From contig CACWUI010000049.1 of the NCBI GenBank assembly GCA_902764045.1, forward strand, positions 1 to 8,264: a stretch of DNA of 8,264 nt. The letters run 5' to 3'. Source of the DNA: an uncultured Lachnospiraceae bacterium (GTDB lineage: Bacteria; Bacillota; Clostridia; Lachnospirales; Lachnospiraceae). A model generated the notes under the pieces. The model ran no database searches. It had not been told where the DNA came from and saw only the letters and a list, made by a program, of their open reading frames with translations. This document shows positions 1 through 4,769 of this stretch, piece after piece (the first letter of the stretch is position 1; every line of letters begins with the position of its first letter). The translations under genes were made by a program, and so were the position numbers.

Positions 1-407
1 TAACTTTTAAGATAAGAAGCAAAAGTTTTTTCCGATACCGTCATCTGTGTGCTCGCATGGACCGGCAGATCAGGAAAGCTTTCCCTTATCATCTTCAAAA
101 CGCCGTAATCCTGAACTATCACGGCATCGATCCCGGACATATAAATGGGTCTTAAATACTCATATGCCTTTTTTAATTCCTTTTCTTCCAAAAGGGTATT
201 CAGCGTTAAATAAATTTTGGCGCCGTGCAAGTGGGCATGATCCAATGCTTCCGATATCTCGTCACCATTAAGATTGCCCGCAAATGCGCGTGCGCCAAAC
301 ATCTGACCTCCGAGATAGACCGCATCCGCACCGGCGTTTATAACCGCCTTACAGATATCCAATGTCCCGGCAGGGGCCAGCAATTCCAATTTTTTTGTTT
401 TTTTCAT
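1..407 (-). CDS. U32-family peptidase / RNA hydroxylase-type protein, N-terminal part (cut by window edge)
   Basis: The start codon ATG is at 407-405 and the frame is open for 135 codons to the left edge, so only the N-terminal part is visible. The protein opens MKKTKKLELLAPAG and continues with GADAVYLGGQMFGARAF (about residues 26-42) and HASTQMTV near residue 120. These are typical of the first barrel-like domain of the U32 (collagenase-like) family. Known members include E. coli RlhA (23S rRNA C2501 hydroxylation) and TrhP (tRNA wobble-uridine hydroxylation), as well as proteins called proteases. RNA modification is therefore the more likely role, but it is inferred; the C-terminal domain needed to tell subfamilies apart is outside the window. 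One base separates its ATG from the zapA stop, so translation is probably coupled to zapA. No strong Shine-Dalgarno sequence is visible. Confidence 0.9.
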   Translation of the reverse strand, partial: MKKTKKLELLAPAGTLDICKAVINAGADAVYLGGQMFGARAFAGNLNGDEISEALDHAHLHGAKIYLTLNTLLEEKELKKAYEYLRPIYMSGIDAVIVQDYGVLKMIRESFPDLPVHASTQMTVSEKTFASYLKS

Positions 408-408
408 A

Positions 409-798
409 TCAGTTTCCGTCAATGATCCCGCCTGTAGTCCTTACATCTTCATCGGCATCGTATTCAGGGTCTTCTCCTCTTTTCAATCTGGCAAGCTGGG
501 TCTGAAGCTTTGCAAGCTCATGCTTTACCTGATAGATGTCCCTGTTTTTCTTTTCCAGTTCGCTCTTAAGCTTGTCGTTTTCATTCATCGCCTTGAAATA
601 ATCATCGGCAATATTTAAGTCCATCAGATATGCACGAAGAGTATTGGGGATACGGTTATATATACCCTGAGCCTTTAGATCCCTCTCCTTTGCATTTATG
701 TAATTTGCGATCTTCTGGATATACTCTACGCTCTCATAACCGGAAACCTTATAAACCTTACCGTCTATTAAAACTTCTATTTCTGTCTTTTCAGCCAT
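409..798 (-). CDS. zapA: Cell division protein ZapA
   Basis: A 129-residue ZapA-family protein. Family members bind FtsZ in the cytoplasm and cross-link protofilaments, stabilising the Z-ring. The N-terminal globular part (about 1-65) has the usual opening, with EIEVLIDGKVYKVSG and then EYIQKIANYIN. A long charged heptad-like helix (about 70-108, with KLKSELEKKNRDI and KHELAKLQTQLARLK) is the coiled coil used for dimer and tetramer formation. The tail (about 109-129) is acidic and glycine-rich and probably disordered. Size and layout match Gram-positive ZapA proteins. The start at 798 is supported by GGAG upstream of the ATG. The gene is 39 bases downstream of ruvB and one base upstream of the U32 gene. 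A promoter-like sequence at 832-860 could allow expression independent of ruvAB. Confidence 0.93.
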   Translation of the reverse strand: MAEKTEIEVLIDGKVYKVSGYESVEYIQKIANYINAKERDLKAQGIYNRIPNTLRAYLMDLNIADDYFKAMNENDKLKSELEKKNRDIYQVKHELAKLQTQLARLKRGEDPEYDADEDVRTTGGIIDGN

Positions 799-831
799 AG
801 CCTTTTCTCCGATTTAATTTTTTCGTAAAAC

Positions 832-860
832 ATTATATTATTTATCATCAGGCACTTCAA
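832..860 (-). promoter_or_regulatory. Putative internal SigA promoter ahead of zapA
   Basis: On the minus strand TTGAAG (860-855) is followed by a 17-base spacer and a perfect TATAAT (837-832). The -35 box and the spacer lie in the last codons and stop of ruvB. Initiation would fall near 825, leaving a leader of about 27 bases that includes the GGAG ribosome binding site of zapA. The -35 matches the consensus at four of six positions. In AT-rich DNA such a match can arise by chance. Confidence 0.5.
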
Positions 861-1842
861 TACCCAATCCCGCATAAGCCTTTTCCGTCGCCATTCGTCC
901 CCGTGGTGTTCTGTTTATAAAACCGTTCTGGATAAGGAAGGGCTCATAAACTTCTTCAAGGGTCCCCGCATCCTCTCCCAGAGACGCAGCAAGAGACTCT
1001 ATACCTACGGGGCCTCCCTTAAACTGGCTTATCATCACCGTAAGAAGCTTACGGTCGTTTCCGTCCAGTCCGTTTTTATCCACATCAAGCAATTTCAGGG
1101 CATAATCAGCCACTTCTTTTGTGATCACACCGTCAAATTCGATCTGGGCATAATCCCTTACTCTTTTAAGAAGTCTGTTGGCAAGTCTGGGAGTTCCCCT
1201 TGATCTTCTTGCGATCTCTGCCGTACCCTGACTGTCGGCCTCTATATCAAGCACCCCGGCGGAACGGGTGATGATCTCCTCAAGCTCTTCATTGGAATAA
1301 TATTCCAAATGACTTACCACTCCGAACCTGTCCCTTAAAGGCGCCGACAAAAGTCCCGCTCTTGTGGTGGCTCCCACAAGAGTAAATCTGGGCAGGTCAA
1401 GTCTTATGGACTTGGCTGTAGCGCCCTTTCCTATCATTATATCTATGGCAAAATCTTCCATTGCCGGATACAGGATCTCCTCCACCTGTCTGTTCAACCG
1501 GTGGATCTCATCTACAAAAAGAATATCTTTTTCATTCAGACCGTTAAGAATGGCAGCCATTTCTCCGGGTTTCTCTATTGCAGGTCCGGAAGTCACCTTC
1601 AGGTGCGATCCCATTTCCTCTGCAATGATCCCCGCAAGGGTAGTCTTACCCAGACCGGGAGGACCGTAAAGAAGAACGTGATCCAGCGCTTCGTCTCTTT
1701 TTTTGGCCGCTTCCATATAGACTCTCAGATTGTCCCTGACCTTTTTTTGTCCCACATATTCATCAAGGGACTTGGGACGAAGAGAATTCTCCTGAACCTC
1801 ATCCTCGGGCAATAGATTTGTTGAAATAATTCTGTTTTCCAT
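838..1842 (-). CDS. ruvB: Holliday junction branch migration ATPase RuvB
   Basis: A 334-residue RuvB, the usual full length. RuvB forms hexameric rings that pump DNA through the RuvA-bound Holliday junction during recombinational repair. Seen in order: a Walker A loop GPPGLGKT (60-67); Walker B LFVDEIH (108-114); sensor 1 GATTR (157-161); and LSAPLRDRFG (about 165-174), which carries the arginine finger region. Sensor 2 is near GTPRLANRLLKRVRD. The C-terminal winged helix includes GPVGIESLAASLGED and the DNA-contacting hairpin TPRGR. All key residues are present. The start is supported by AGAGG a few bases upstream. It begins 14 bases after the ruvA stop and is surely in the same operon. No LexA-type box of the Bacillus/Clostridium form (GAAC-N4-GTTC) is visible upstream of ruvA, so SOS control is not evident. 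Confidence 0.98.
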   Translation of the reverse strand: MENRIISTNLLPEDEVQENSLRPKSLDEYVGQKKVRDNLRVYMEAAKKRDEALDHVLLYGPPGLGKTTLAGIIAEEMGSHLKVTSGPAIEKPGEMAAILNGLNEKDILFVDEIHRLNRQVEEILYPAMEDFAIDIMIGKGATAKSIRLDLPRFTLVGATTRAGLLSAPLRDRFGVVSHLEYYSNEELEEIITRSAGVLDIEADSQGTAEIARRSRGTPRLANRLLKRVRDYAQIEFDGVITKEVADYALKLLDVDKNGLDGNDRKLLTVMISQFKGGPVGIESLAASLGEDAGTLEEVYEPFLIQNGFINRTPRGRMATEKAYAGLGIEVPDDK

Positions 1843-1856
1843 ATTTACCTCTTAAA

Positions 1857-2444
1857 TCACAGATTATTTAAAGCTTCTTTTATAAGATCTTCAGATCCCA
1901 GATCCTGTCTGTTTTCTACTGCCGAAACGGCTGACGCCGCCTGTCTCTCCGGTATCCCCAGACTCACAAGGGCCTGTACCGCTTCCGCCGTAATCCCTGA
2001 AACCGGACCGCTGTCGCCTGCGGCAATACTGTCAGGAACCGCTGTGCTTACTTTGTCCTTTAATTCCAAAACAACTCTTTCGGCAGTTTTTTTGCCGACG
2101 CCCTGGGCTGAAGATATTTTTGCCGTATCCCCCGTAAGGATCGCAAGGCGCAATTCATCGGGCGTTATCGCGGATAAAACGGCAAGGGCGCCTTTAGGAC
2201 CTATGCCGCTGACATTGATAAGAAGCTTGAAGATCTCAAGATCATCCACGGATAAAAAGCCGAAGAGATTTATGGCATCCTCACGGACATGCATATAGGT
2301 GTAGATCTTTACATCTGTCCCCCTGCCCGGCAGTGAATTTATAACCGAACCCGGAACCATGATGCCAACTCCGAATCCACCGGATTCTATGATCACGCTG
2401 TCCTGTGTGATATCTGCAAGTGTTCCTTTTACATATGAAATCAT
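1857..2444 (-). CDS. ruvA: Holliday junction DNA-binding subunit RuvA
   Basis: A 195-residue RuvA, normal length. RuvA tetramers hold the four-way junction and load RuvB rings. The N-terminal OB fold begins MISYVKGTLADI and includes VIIESGGFGVGIMVPGS. Two helix-hairpin-helix DNA-binding motifs follow: ISGIGPKGA-like (here VSGIGPKGALAVLSA, about residue 78-92) and AQGVGKKTAERVVLELK (about 113-129). After a flexible linker rich in G, S and A comes the small C-terminal RuvB-binding domain, with AVQALVSLGI and EDLIKEALNNL at the end. The start is fixed by GGAGG at 2454-2450. It is the first gene of the leftward unit and is divergent from the glycosyltransferase gene. Confidence 0.97.
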   Translation of the reverse strand: MISYVKGTLADITQDSVIIESGGFGVGIMVPGSVINSLPGRGTDVKIYTYMHVREDAINLFGFLSVDDLEIFKLLINVSGIGPKGALAVLSAITPDELRLAILTGDTAKISSAQGVGKKTAERVVLELKDKVSTAVPDSIAAGDSGPVSGITAEAVQALVSLGIPERQAASAVSAVENRQDLGSEDLIKEALNNL

Positions 2445-2453
2445 TTTTACCTC

Positions 2454-2467
2454 CGGATCTTTATCCG
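2454..2467 (-). promoter_or_regulatory. Small hairpin touching the ruvA ribosome binding site
   Basis: In the ruvA leader CGGAT and ATCCG form a perfect 5-bp stem with the four-base loop AAAG. The last base of the stem (2454) is the first G of the GGAGG ribosome binding site (2454-2450). It could modestly tune ruvA translation. The stem is short and may be incidental. Confidence 0.3.
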
Positions 2468-2483
2468 TTCAAATATTTTTTTG

Positions 2484-2512
2484 ATTATAGCACAGGGAAA
2501 TGCCTTTAAAAA
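2484..2512 (-). promoter_or_regulatory. Putative ruvA promoter with extended -10
   Basis: On the minus strand a perfect TATAAT (2489-2484) is preceded directly by TGC, an extended -10. The -35 position at 17-base spacing reads TTTTTA (2512-2507), only three of six matches, so the extended -10 would carry the recognition. Initiation near 2477 would give a leader of about 33 bases. The -35 area overlaps the palindrome at 2510-2522. Confidence 0.6.
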
Positions 2513-2526
2513 GGCGGCCTTTAAAA
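2502..2526. repeat. Palindrome plus direct repeat between divergent promoters
   Basis: GCCTTTAAAA occurs twice, at 2502-2511 and 2517-2526, 15 bases apart from start to start. The sequence between and into the second copy forms AAAGGC-G-GCCTTT (2510-2522), a perfect 6-bp inverted repeat around a central base. A second inverted repeat, GCCTTT-AA-AAAGGC, is at 2502-2515. The elements overlap the -35 area of ruvA and lie about 40 bases upstream of the glycosyltransferase -35 box. A regulator site is possible; no protein is identified. Confidence 0.5.
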
Positions 2527-2549
2527 TTATTAACTAAATATGGCCAAAC

Positions 2550-2568
2550 TGTTAACACATTGTTGACA
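2550..2568. promoter_or_regulatory. TGTTAACA / TGTTGACA pair overlapping the glycosyltransferase -35
   Basis: TGTTAACA (2550-2557) is a perfect 8-bp palindrome. TGTTGACA (2561-2568) differs by one base and contains the TTGACA -35 box. Their starts are 11 bases apart, about one helical turn, which would suit a dimeric or cooperative repressor. No regulator is identified. Confidence 0.35.
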
Positions 2569-2590
2569 ATATATATCATAATGCTATAAT
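2563..2590 (+). promoter_or_regulatory. Consensus SigA promoter of the glycosyltransferase gene
   Basis: TTGACA (2563-2568) and TATAAT (2585-2590) both match the consensus at six of six positions, with a 16-base spacer and TGC directly before the -10. Initiation near 2597 leaves a leader of about 43 bases. This is the best promoter in the window and predicts strong transcription unless repressed. Confidence 0.88.
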
Positions 2591-2623
2591 CTCTTTGAAA
2601 TAAAGCTTTTTGATCGTAAACAG

Positions 2624-2630
2624 TGAGGAA
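2624..2630 (+). promoter_or_regulatory. Ribosome binding site that sets the glycosyltransferase start
   Basis: TGAGGAA lies about 10 bases before the ATG at 2640. An in-frame TTG at 2610 has no such site before it and would add ten residues (IVNSEEIYI-like) ahead of the natural hydrophobic N-terminus, so 2640 is preferred. Confidence 0.7.
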
Positions 2631-2639
2631 ATATATATA

Positions 2640-4031
2640 ATGGCATTTGTGAACGGAATAAGTACTTTTCTTGCTATTTTTGTGGCAATCGCGTTTGCAT
2701 ATCAGATATTCTTTTTTATGGCAGCCATGTACAGGGATGCCCGCATTTTTATTGCAAAAAAGAAGGGAACTTACAAAGGACGTGGTATTCCCTTCTCTGA
2801 AGAAAAAAGAAAATACGCGTTTATCATAGCAGCCCGAAATGAAGAAAACGTGGTCGGAAATCTTATAGACAGTATCAGACGCCAAAACTATCCTTCAGAG
2901 CTGATCGACATCCACGTTATCGCTGATAACTGTACTGACAATACCGCGCAGGTGGCAAGGGATGCAGGGGCTTTTGTCGTGGAGCGGTTTAATACCGACC
3001 AGATTGGCAAGGGTTATGCTCTCTCCTACTTTTTTGCGCGCATGAAGGCAGAGCGCGGAGGCTTCAGGGATTACGACGGATATGTGATCTTTGATGCGGA
3101 TAATGTGCTTGATAAAAATTATTTACGGGCTATAGACGCCAAGCATTCCGAAGGCTATAAGATAATCACCGGATACAGGAACTCCAAAAACTATGCGACC
3201 AACTGGGTTTCCGCCGGACATTCTCTTGCTTTCATCAGAGAGGCACAGTTCCTGAACAGGCCCCGGAATATGTTCCACTGCAGCGCCACCGTTTCGGGAA
3301 CGGGATATATGTTTGCGCCTGAGATCTTAGAACTTCACGGCGGTTGGAACTACCATCTTCTTACCGAGGACATAGAGCTTTCAGCCGAATACATTGTCCG
3401 GGGCGAGCGTATCGGATATGCAGAGGACGCCATGTTTTATGATGAGCAGCCCATTACATTTGCCCAGTCCTGGAGACAGCGTGTGCGCTGGGCCCGAGGC
3501 TTTCTGCAGGTTATCGTTCATTACGGCGGCGGTCTTCTGAAAAACATGTTTAAGGATAAGTCCATGTTTTTATCCAGATATGACATGTTTATGTTCCTTG
3601 CACCTTCCATGATATTTAATATCGTTACCGTGGCGCTTTCACTTATAGCGGTGATCGTCAACATAGTAAACATCGACAAGGCAAGGGAAATGGTCCCGGA
3701 TGTGATACTGGCTTTCATTTCCGGTATCGTCGTGTATTATGTGATCAACTACGTTCAGGGACTGATAGCCACCATCGCAGAATGGGATAAGATACATGCC
3801 CCGAACCATAAAAAGATACTTTATACTTTTACATATCCCATTTACATGTGTACTTATATTCCCATGGCTTTTGTGGCGATTTTTGCAAAGATCAAATGGA
3901 AGCCTATAGAGCATACACACACTACCACCATTGACGAATTCGAAAAGATCAGCGATAAAGGTTCCCCACCTCCAACTGAAGAGAATTCTTCCGAATACTC
4001 TTATGTGCCGGTTGAGGGAAGACAAAAGTAA
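2640..4031 (+). CDS. Membrane-bound family 2 glycosyltransferase, processive type (QxxRW)
   Basis: A 463-residue polytopic glycosyltransferase. One N-terminal membrane helix (about 6-29) precedes a cytoplasmic GT-A domain: IIAARNEENVV (62-72) and IADNCTDNT (94-102) bind nucleotide sugar, FDADN (151-155) is the metal-binding DxD, SGTGYMF (219-225) lines the acceptor site, TEDIE (242-246) supplies the catalytic Asp, and QRVRW (280-284) is the QxxRW motif of processive synthases such as cellulose, hyaluronan and poly-GlcNAc synthases. About three C-terminal membrane helices follow (about 317-345, 353-377, 398-418), then a Pro/Glu/Ser-rich cytoplasmic tail. It probably makes and exports a beta-linked polysaccharide or glycolipid; the sugar cannot be read from the sequence. 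There is no PilZ domain and no partner gene beside it. It is a single-gene unit with its own strong promoter and terminator. Confidence 0.9.
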   Translation: MAFVNGISTFLAIFVAIAFAYQIFFFMAAMYRDARIFIAKKKGTYKGRGIPFSEEKRKYAFIIAARNEENVVGNLIDSIRRQNYPSELIDIHVIADNCTDNTAQVARDAGAFVVERFNTDQIGKGYALSYFFARMKAERGGFRDYDGYVIFDADNVLDKNYLRAIDAKHSEGYKIITGYRNSKNYATNWVSAGHSLAFIREAQFLNRPRNMFHCSATVSGTGYMFAPEILELHGGWNYHLLTEDIELSAEYIVRGERIGYAEDAMFYDEQPITFAQSWRQRVRWARGFLQVIVHYGGGLLKNMFKDKSMFLSRYDMFMFLAPSMIFNIVTVALSLIAVIVNIVNIDKAREMVPDVILAFISGIVVYYVINYVQGLIATIAEWDKIHAPNHKKILYTFTYPIYMCTYIPMAFVAIFAKIKWKPIEHTHTTTIDEFEKISDKGSPPPTEENSSEYSYVPVEGRQK

Positions 4032-4037
4032 AAAATT

Positions 4038-4071
4038 CAAGGAGTCGACTCTTGCGACTCCTTGTTTTTTT
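4038..4071 (+). terminator. Intrinsic terminator after the glycosyltransferase gene
   Basis: CAAGGAGTCG (4038-4047) pairs perfectly with CGACTCCTTG (4055-4064) around a 7-base loop, followed by seven T (4065-4071). It starts 6 bases after the stop codon. The A-run just before the stem (from 4030) means it could also act weakly on the opposite strand. Confidence 0.93.
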
Positions 4072-4090
4072 CGGTCAATAATCCGGAGAA

Positions 4091-4148
4091 ATGGGGACGG
4101 TTTTTTGTCTCCCTTCAGGGAGACTGAGAACTGTCACCATGTCTCTTT
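4091..4148. repeat. Hairpin repeat element, copy 1 (upstream of ndk)
   Basis: The 23-base arms 4091-4113 and 4118-4140 enclose the 4-base loop TTCA. Comparing one arm with the reverse complement of the other gives 18 of 23 identities, and three of the five differences are G-U pairs in RNA, so 21 of 23 positions can pair. The arm starts ATGGGGACGG and ends GTCTCCC. The tail CCATGTCTCTTT (4137-4148) recurs exactly in copy 2 at 4738-4749. No T-run follows, so it is not a normal terminator. It resembles small mobile hairpin repeats of the REP/MITE kind. From memory, similar GGGGACGGTT...GTCTCC hairpins occur in many bacterial genomes, but I could not search. Confidence 0.75.
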
Positions 4149-4176
4149 GACTTTGCTCATTATCATTATTTATAAA
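4147..4176 (+). promoter_or_regulatory. Putative distal ndk promoter (P1)
   Basis: TTGACT (4147-4152) and TATAAA (4171-4176) are separated by 18 bases, each matching the consensus at five of six positions. The -35 begins in the last two bases of the tail shared by the hairpin repeats. Initiation would be near 4183. It competes with the proximal promoter at 4169-4197. Confidence 0.5.
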
Positions 4177-4197
4177 AATACGAAATTATGGTATAAT
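4169..4197 (+). promoter_or_regulatory. Putative proximal ndk promoter (P2)
   Basis: TTTATA (4169-4174, four of six), a 17-base spacer and a perfect TATAAT (4192-4197), preceded by TGG as an extended -10. Initiation near 4204 gives a leader of about 49 bases carrying the ndk ribosome binding site. Its -10 is better than that of P1. Confidence 0.65.
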
Positions 4198-4207
4198 CCC
4201 CTACAGT

Positions 4208-4220
4208 GTGTCAAAGACAC
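4208..4220. repeat. Small perfect inverted repeat at the 5' end of the ndk leader
   Basis: GTGTC-AAA-GACAC forms a 5-bp perfect stem with a 3-base loop, extendable by two G-U pairs. It sits about 4 bases after the predicted P2 start. It could be an mRNA-stabilising 5' hairpin or an operator. Confidence 0.4.
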
Positions 4221-4238
4221 GTGATCATTATTTACACA

Positions 4239-4244
4239 AAGGAG
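4239..4244 (+). promoter_or_regulatory. Ribosome binding site that sets the ndk start
   Basis: AAGGAG with an 8-base gap to the ATG at 4253. An in-frame GTG at 4208 lies upstream of this site and would add 15 residues absent from NDK proteins, so 4253 is the start. Confidence 0.9.
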
Positions 4245-4252
4245 TATTAAAA

Positions 4253-4657
4253 ATGGCAGTAGAAAAAACTTATATCATGCTCAAGCCTGATTGCATAAAA
4301 AGAAGACTTATGGGTGAGGTTATCGCCCGCATTGAAAGAAAAGGTTACACCATCAAGGATTGCAAGATGATGACGCTTGATGAAGCCATCTTAAAGGAGC
4401 ACTATGCTCACATCGCTGACAAGCCCTTCTTCCCCGAGATCGTTGATTACATGACATCAGGTCCCGTATTTGCGATGATAGTCGAAGGCGAGAATGCAGT
4501 ACAGGGTATGCGTATCATAATGGGAGCCACCAAGTTTGAAGAGGCAACCGCAGGAACTATCCGTGGCGATTACGCAAACTCAACCGGCCAGAACATCATC
4601 CACGGTTCAGATTCAGTTGAAAATGCTGAGATCGAGATCAAGAGATTTTTCGGTTGA
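4253..4657 (+). CDS. ndk: Nucleoside diphosphate kinase
   Basis: A 134-residue NDK, at the compact end of the family range. The enzyme moves the gamma-phosphate of ATP to other (d)NDPs through a phosphohistidine, keeping NTP and dNTP pools balanced in the cytoplasm. Visible landmarks: the opening EKTYIMLKPDCIKR with the conserved Lys11; HYAHIADKPFF (50-60); the YMTSGPVFAMIVEGENAV stretch (67-83); GTIRGDYA (101-108) with the nucleotide-binding Arg; and NIIHGSDS (114-121), in which His118 is the catalytic residue. All key residues are intact. The usual GATNPLEAAPGTIRGD loop reads GATKFEEATAGTIRGD here, a mild variant. The gene sits between two copies of a hairpin repeat. Malic enzyme lies 112 bases downstream on the same strand, possibly reached by read-through. 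Confidence 0.97.
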   Translation: MAVEKTYIMLKPDCIKRRLMGEVIARIERKGYTIKDCKMMTLDEAILKEHYAHIADKPFFPEIVDYMTSGPVFAMIVEGENAVQGMRIIMGATKFEEATAGTIRGDYANSTGQNIIHGSDSVENAEIEIKRFFG

Positions 4658-4673
4658 TAAAAAAGTACAAAGG

Positions 4674-4749
4674 GAGACAGGAGACAGTTCTTCTGCCTCT
4701 TTTTTTAAAGGAAGACATGGAGACTTAAAAACCCTCCCCATGTCTCTTT
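4674..4749. repeat. Hairpin repeat element, copy 2, degenerate (between ndk and malic enzyme gene)
   Basis: The left arm (4674-4699, GAGACAGGAGACAGTTC...) and right arm (4719-4746, GGAGACTTAAAAACCC...) form an imperfect inverted repeat around a 19-base loop containing seven T. The left arm matches the left arm of copy 1 at about 15 of 20 aligned columns (4681-4699 against 4093-4112). The right arm plus tail matches copy 1 at about 25 of 32 columns, including the exact 12-base tail CCATGTCTCTTT (4738-4749). It ends only 9 bases before the malic enzyme ribosome binding site. It is a more decayed relative of copy 1. Confidence 0.65.
4679..4706 (+). terminator. Possible weak ndk terminator formed by the left arm of repeat copy 2
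   Basis: AGGAG (4679-4683) pairs with CTCTT-type bases at 4697-4701 (one G-U pair), then an A/C mismatch, then CAG/CTG (4685-4687 with 4693-4695) around a 5-base loop, followed by five more T (4702-4706). The stem is imperfect. If it works, malic enzyme expression would depend on partial read-through, since I see no promoter in 4707-4758. Confidence 0.35.
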
Positions 4750-4758
4750 CAAAAAAAC

Positions 4759-4763
4759 AGGAG
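4759..4763 (+). promoter_or_regulatory. Ribosome binding site that sets the malic enzyme start
   Basis: AGGAG with a 6-base gap to the ATG at 4770. The reading frame stays open upstream to 4536, but that stretch overlaps ndk in another frame and crosses the repeat, so it is not coding. Confidence 0.9.
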
Positions 4764-4769
4764 AAAAAA

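Noticed and set aside
2445..2639. LexA (SOS) box ahead of ruvA
   Set aside because: I searched for GAAC-N4-GTTC-like sequences and found only a lone GAAC half (near 2466-2470 on the minus strand) with no partner.
2469..2885. A 138-codon minus-strand open frame across the divergent spacer and the glycosyltransferase start
   Set aside because: Its composition looks random (many C, H, Y, F), it has no family resemblance, and it covers a promoter region and lies antisense to a well-supported gene.
3639..4040. A 133-codon minus-strand frame opposite the end of the glycosyltransferase gene
   Set aside because: It is rich in His, Cys and Tyr with no motif, and its start region falls on the glycosyltransferase stop and terminator.
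4091..4140. Repeat copy 1 considered as a terminator for the glycosyltransferase gene or as a riboswitch
   Set aside because: It lacks a T-run, a strong terminator already lies at 4038-4071, and it is upstream of the predicted ndk starts, so it is probably outside the ndk leader.
4536..4769. In-frame upstream extension of the malic enzyme frame
   Set aside because: It overlaps ndk in another frame and runs through the repeat; the AGGAG before 4770 and family alignment fix the start there.
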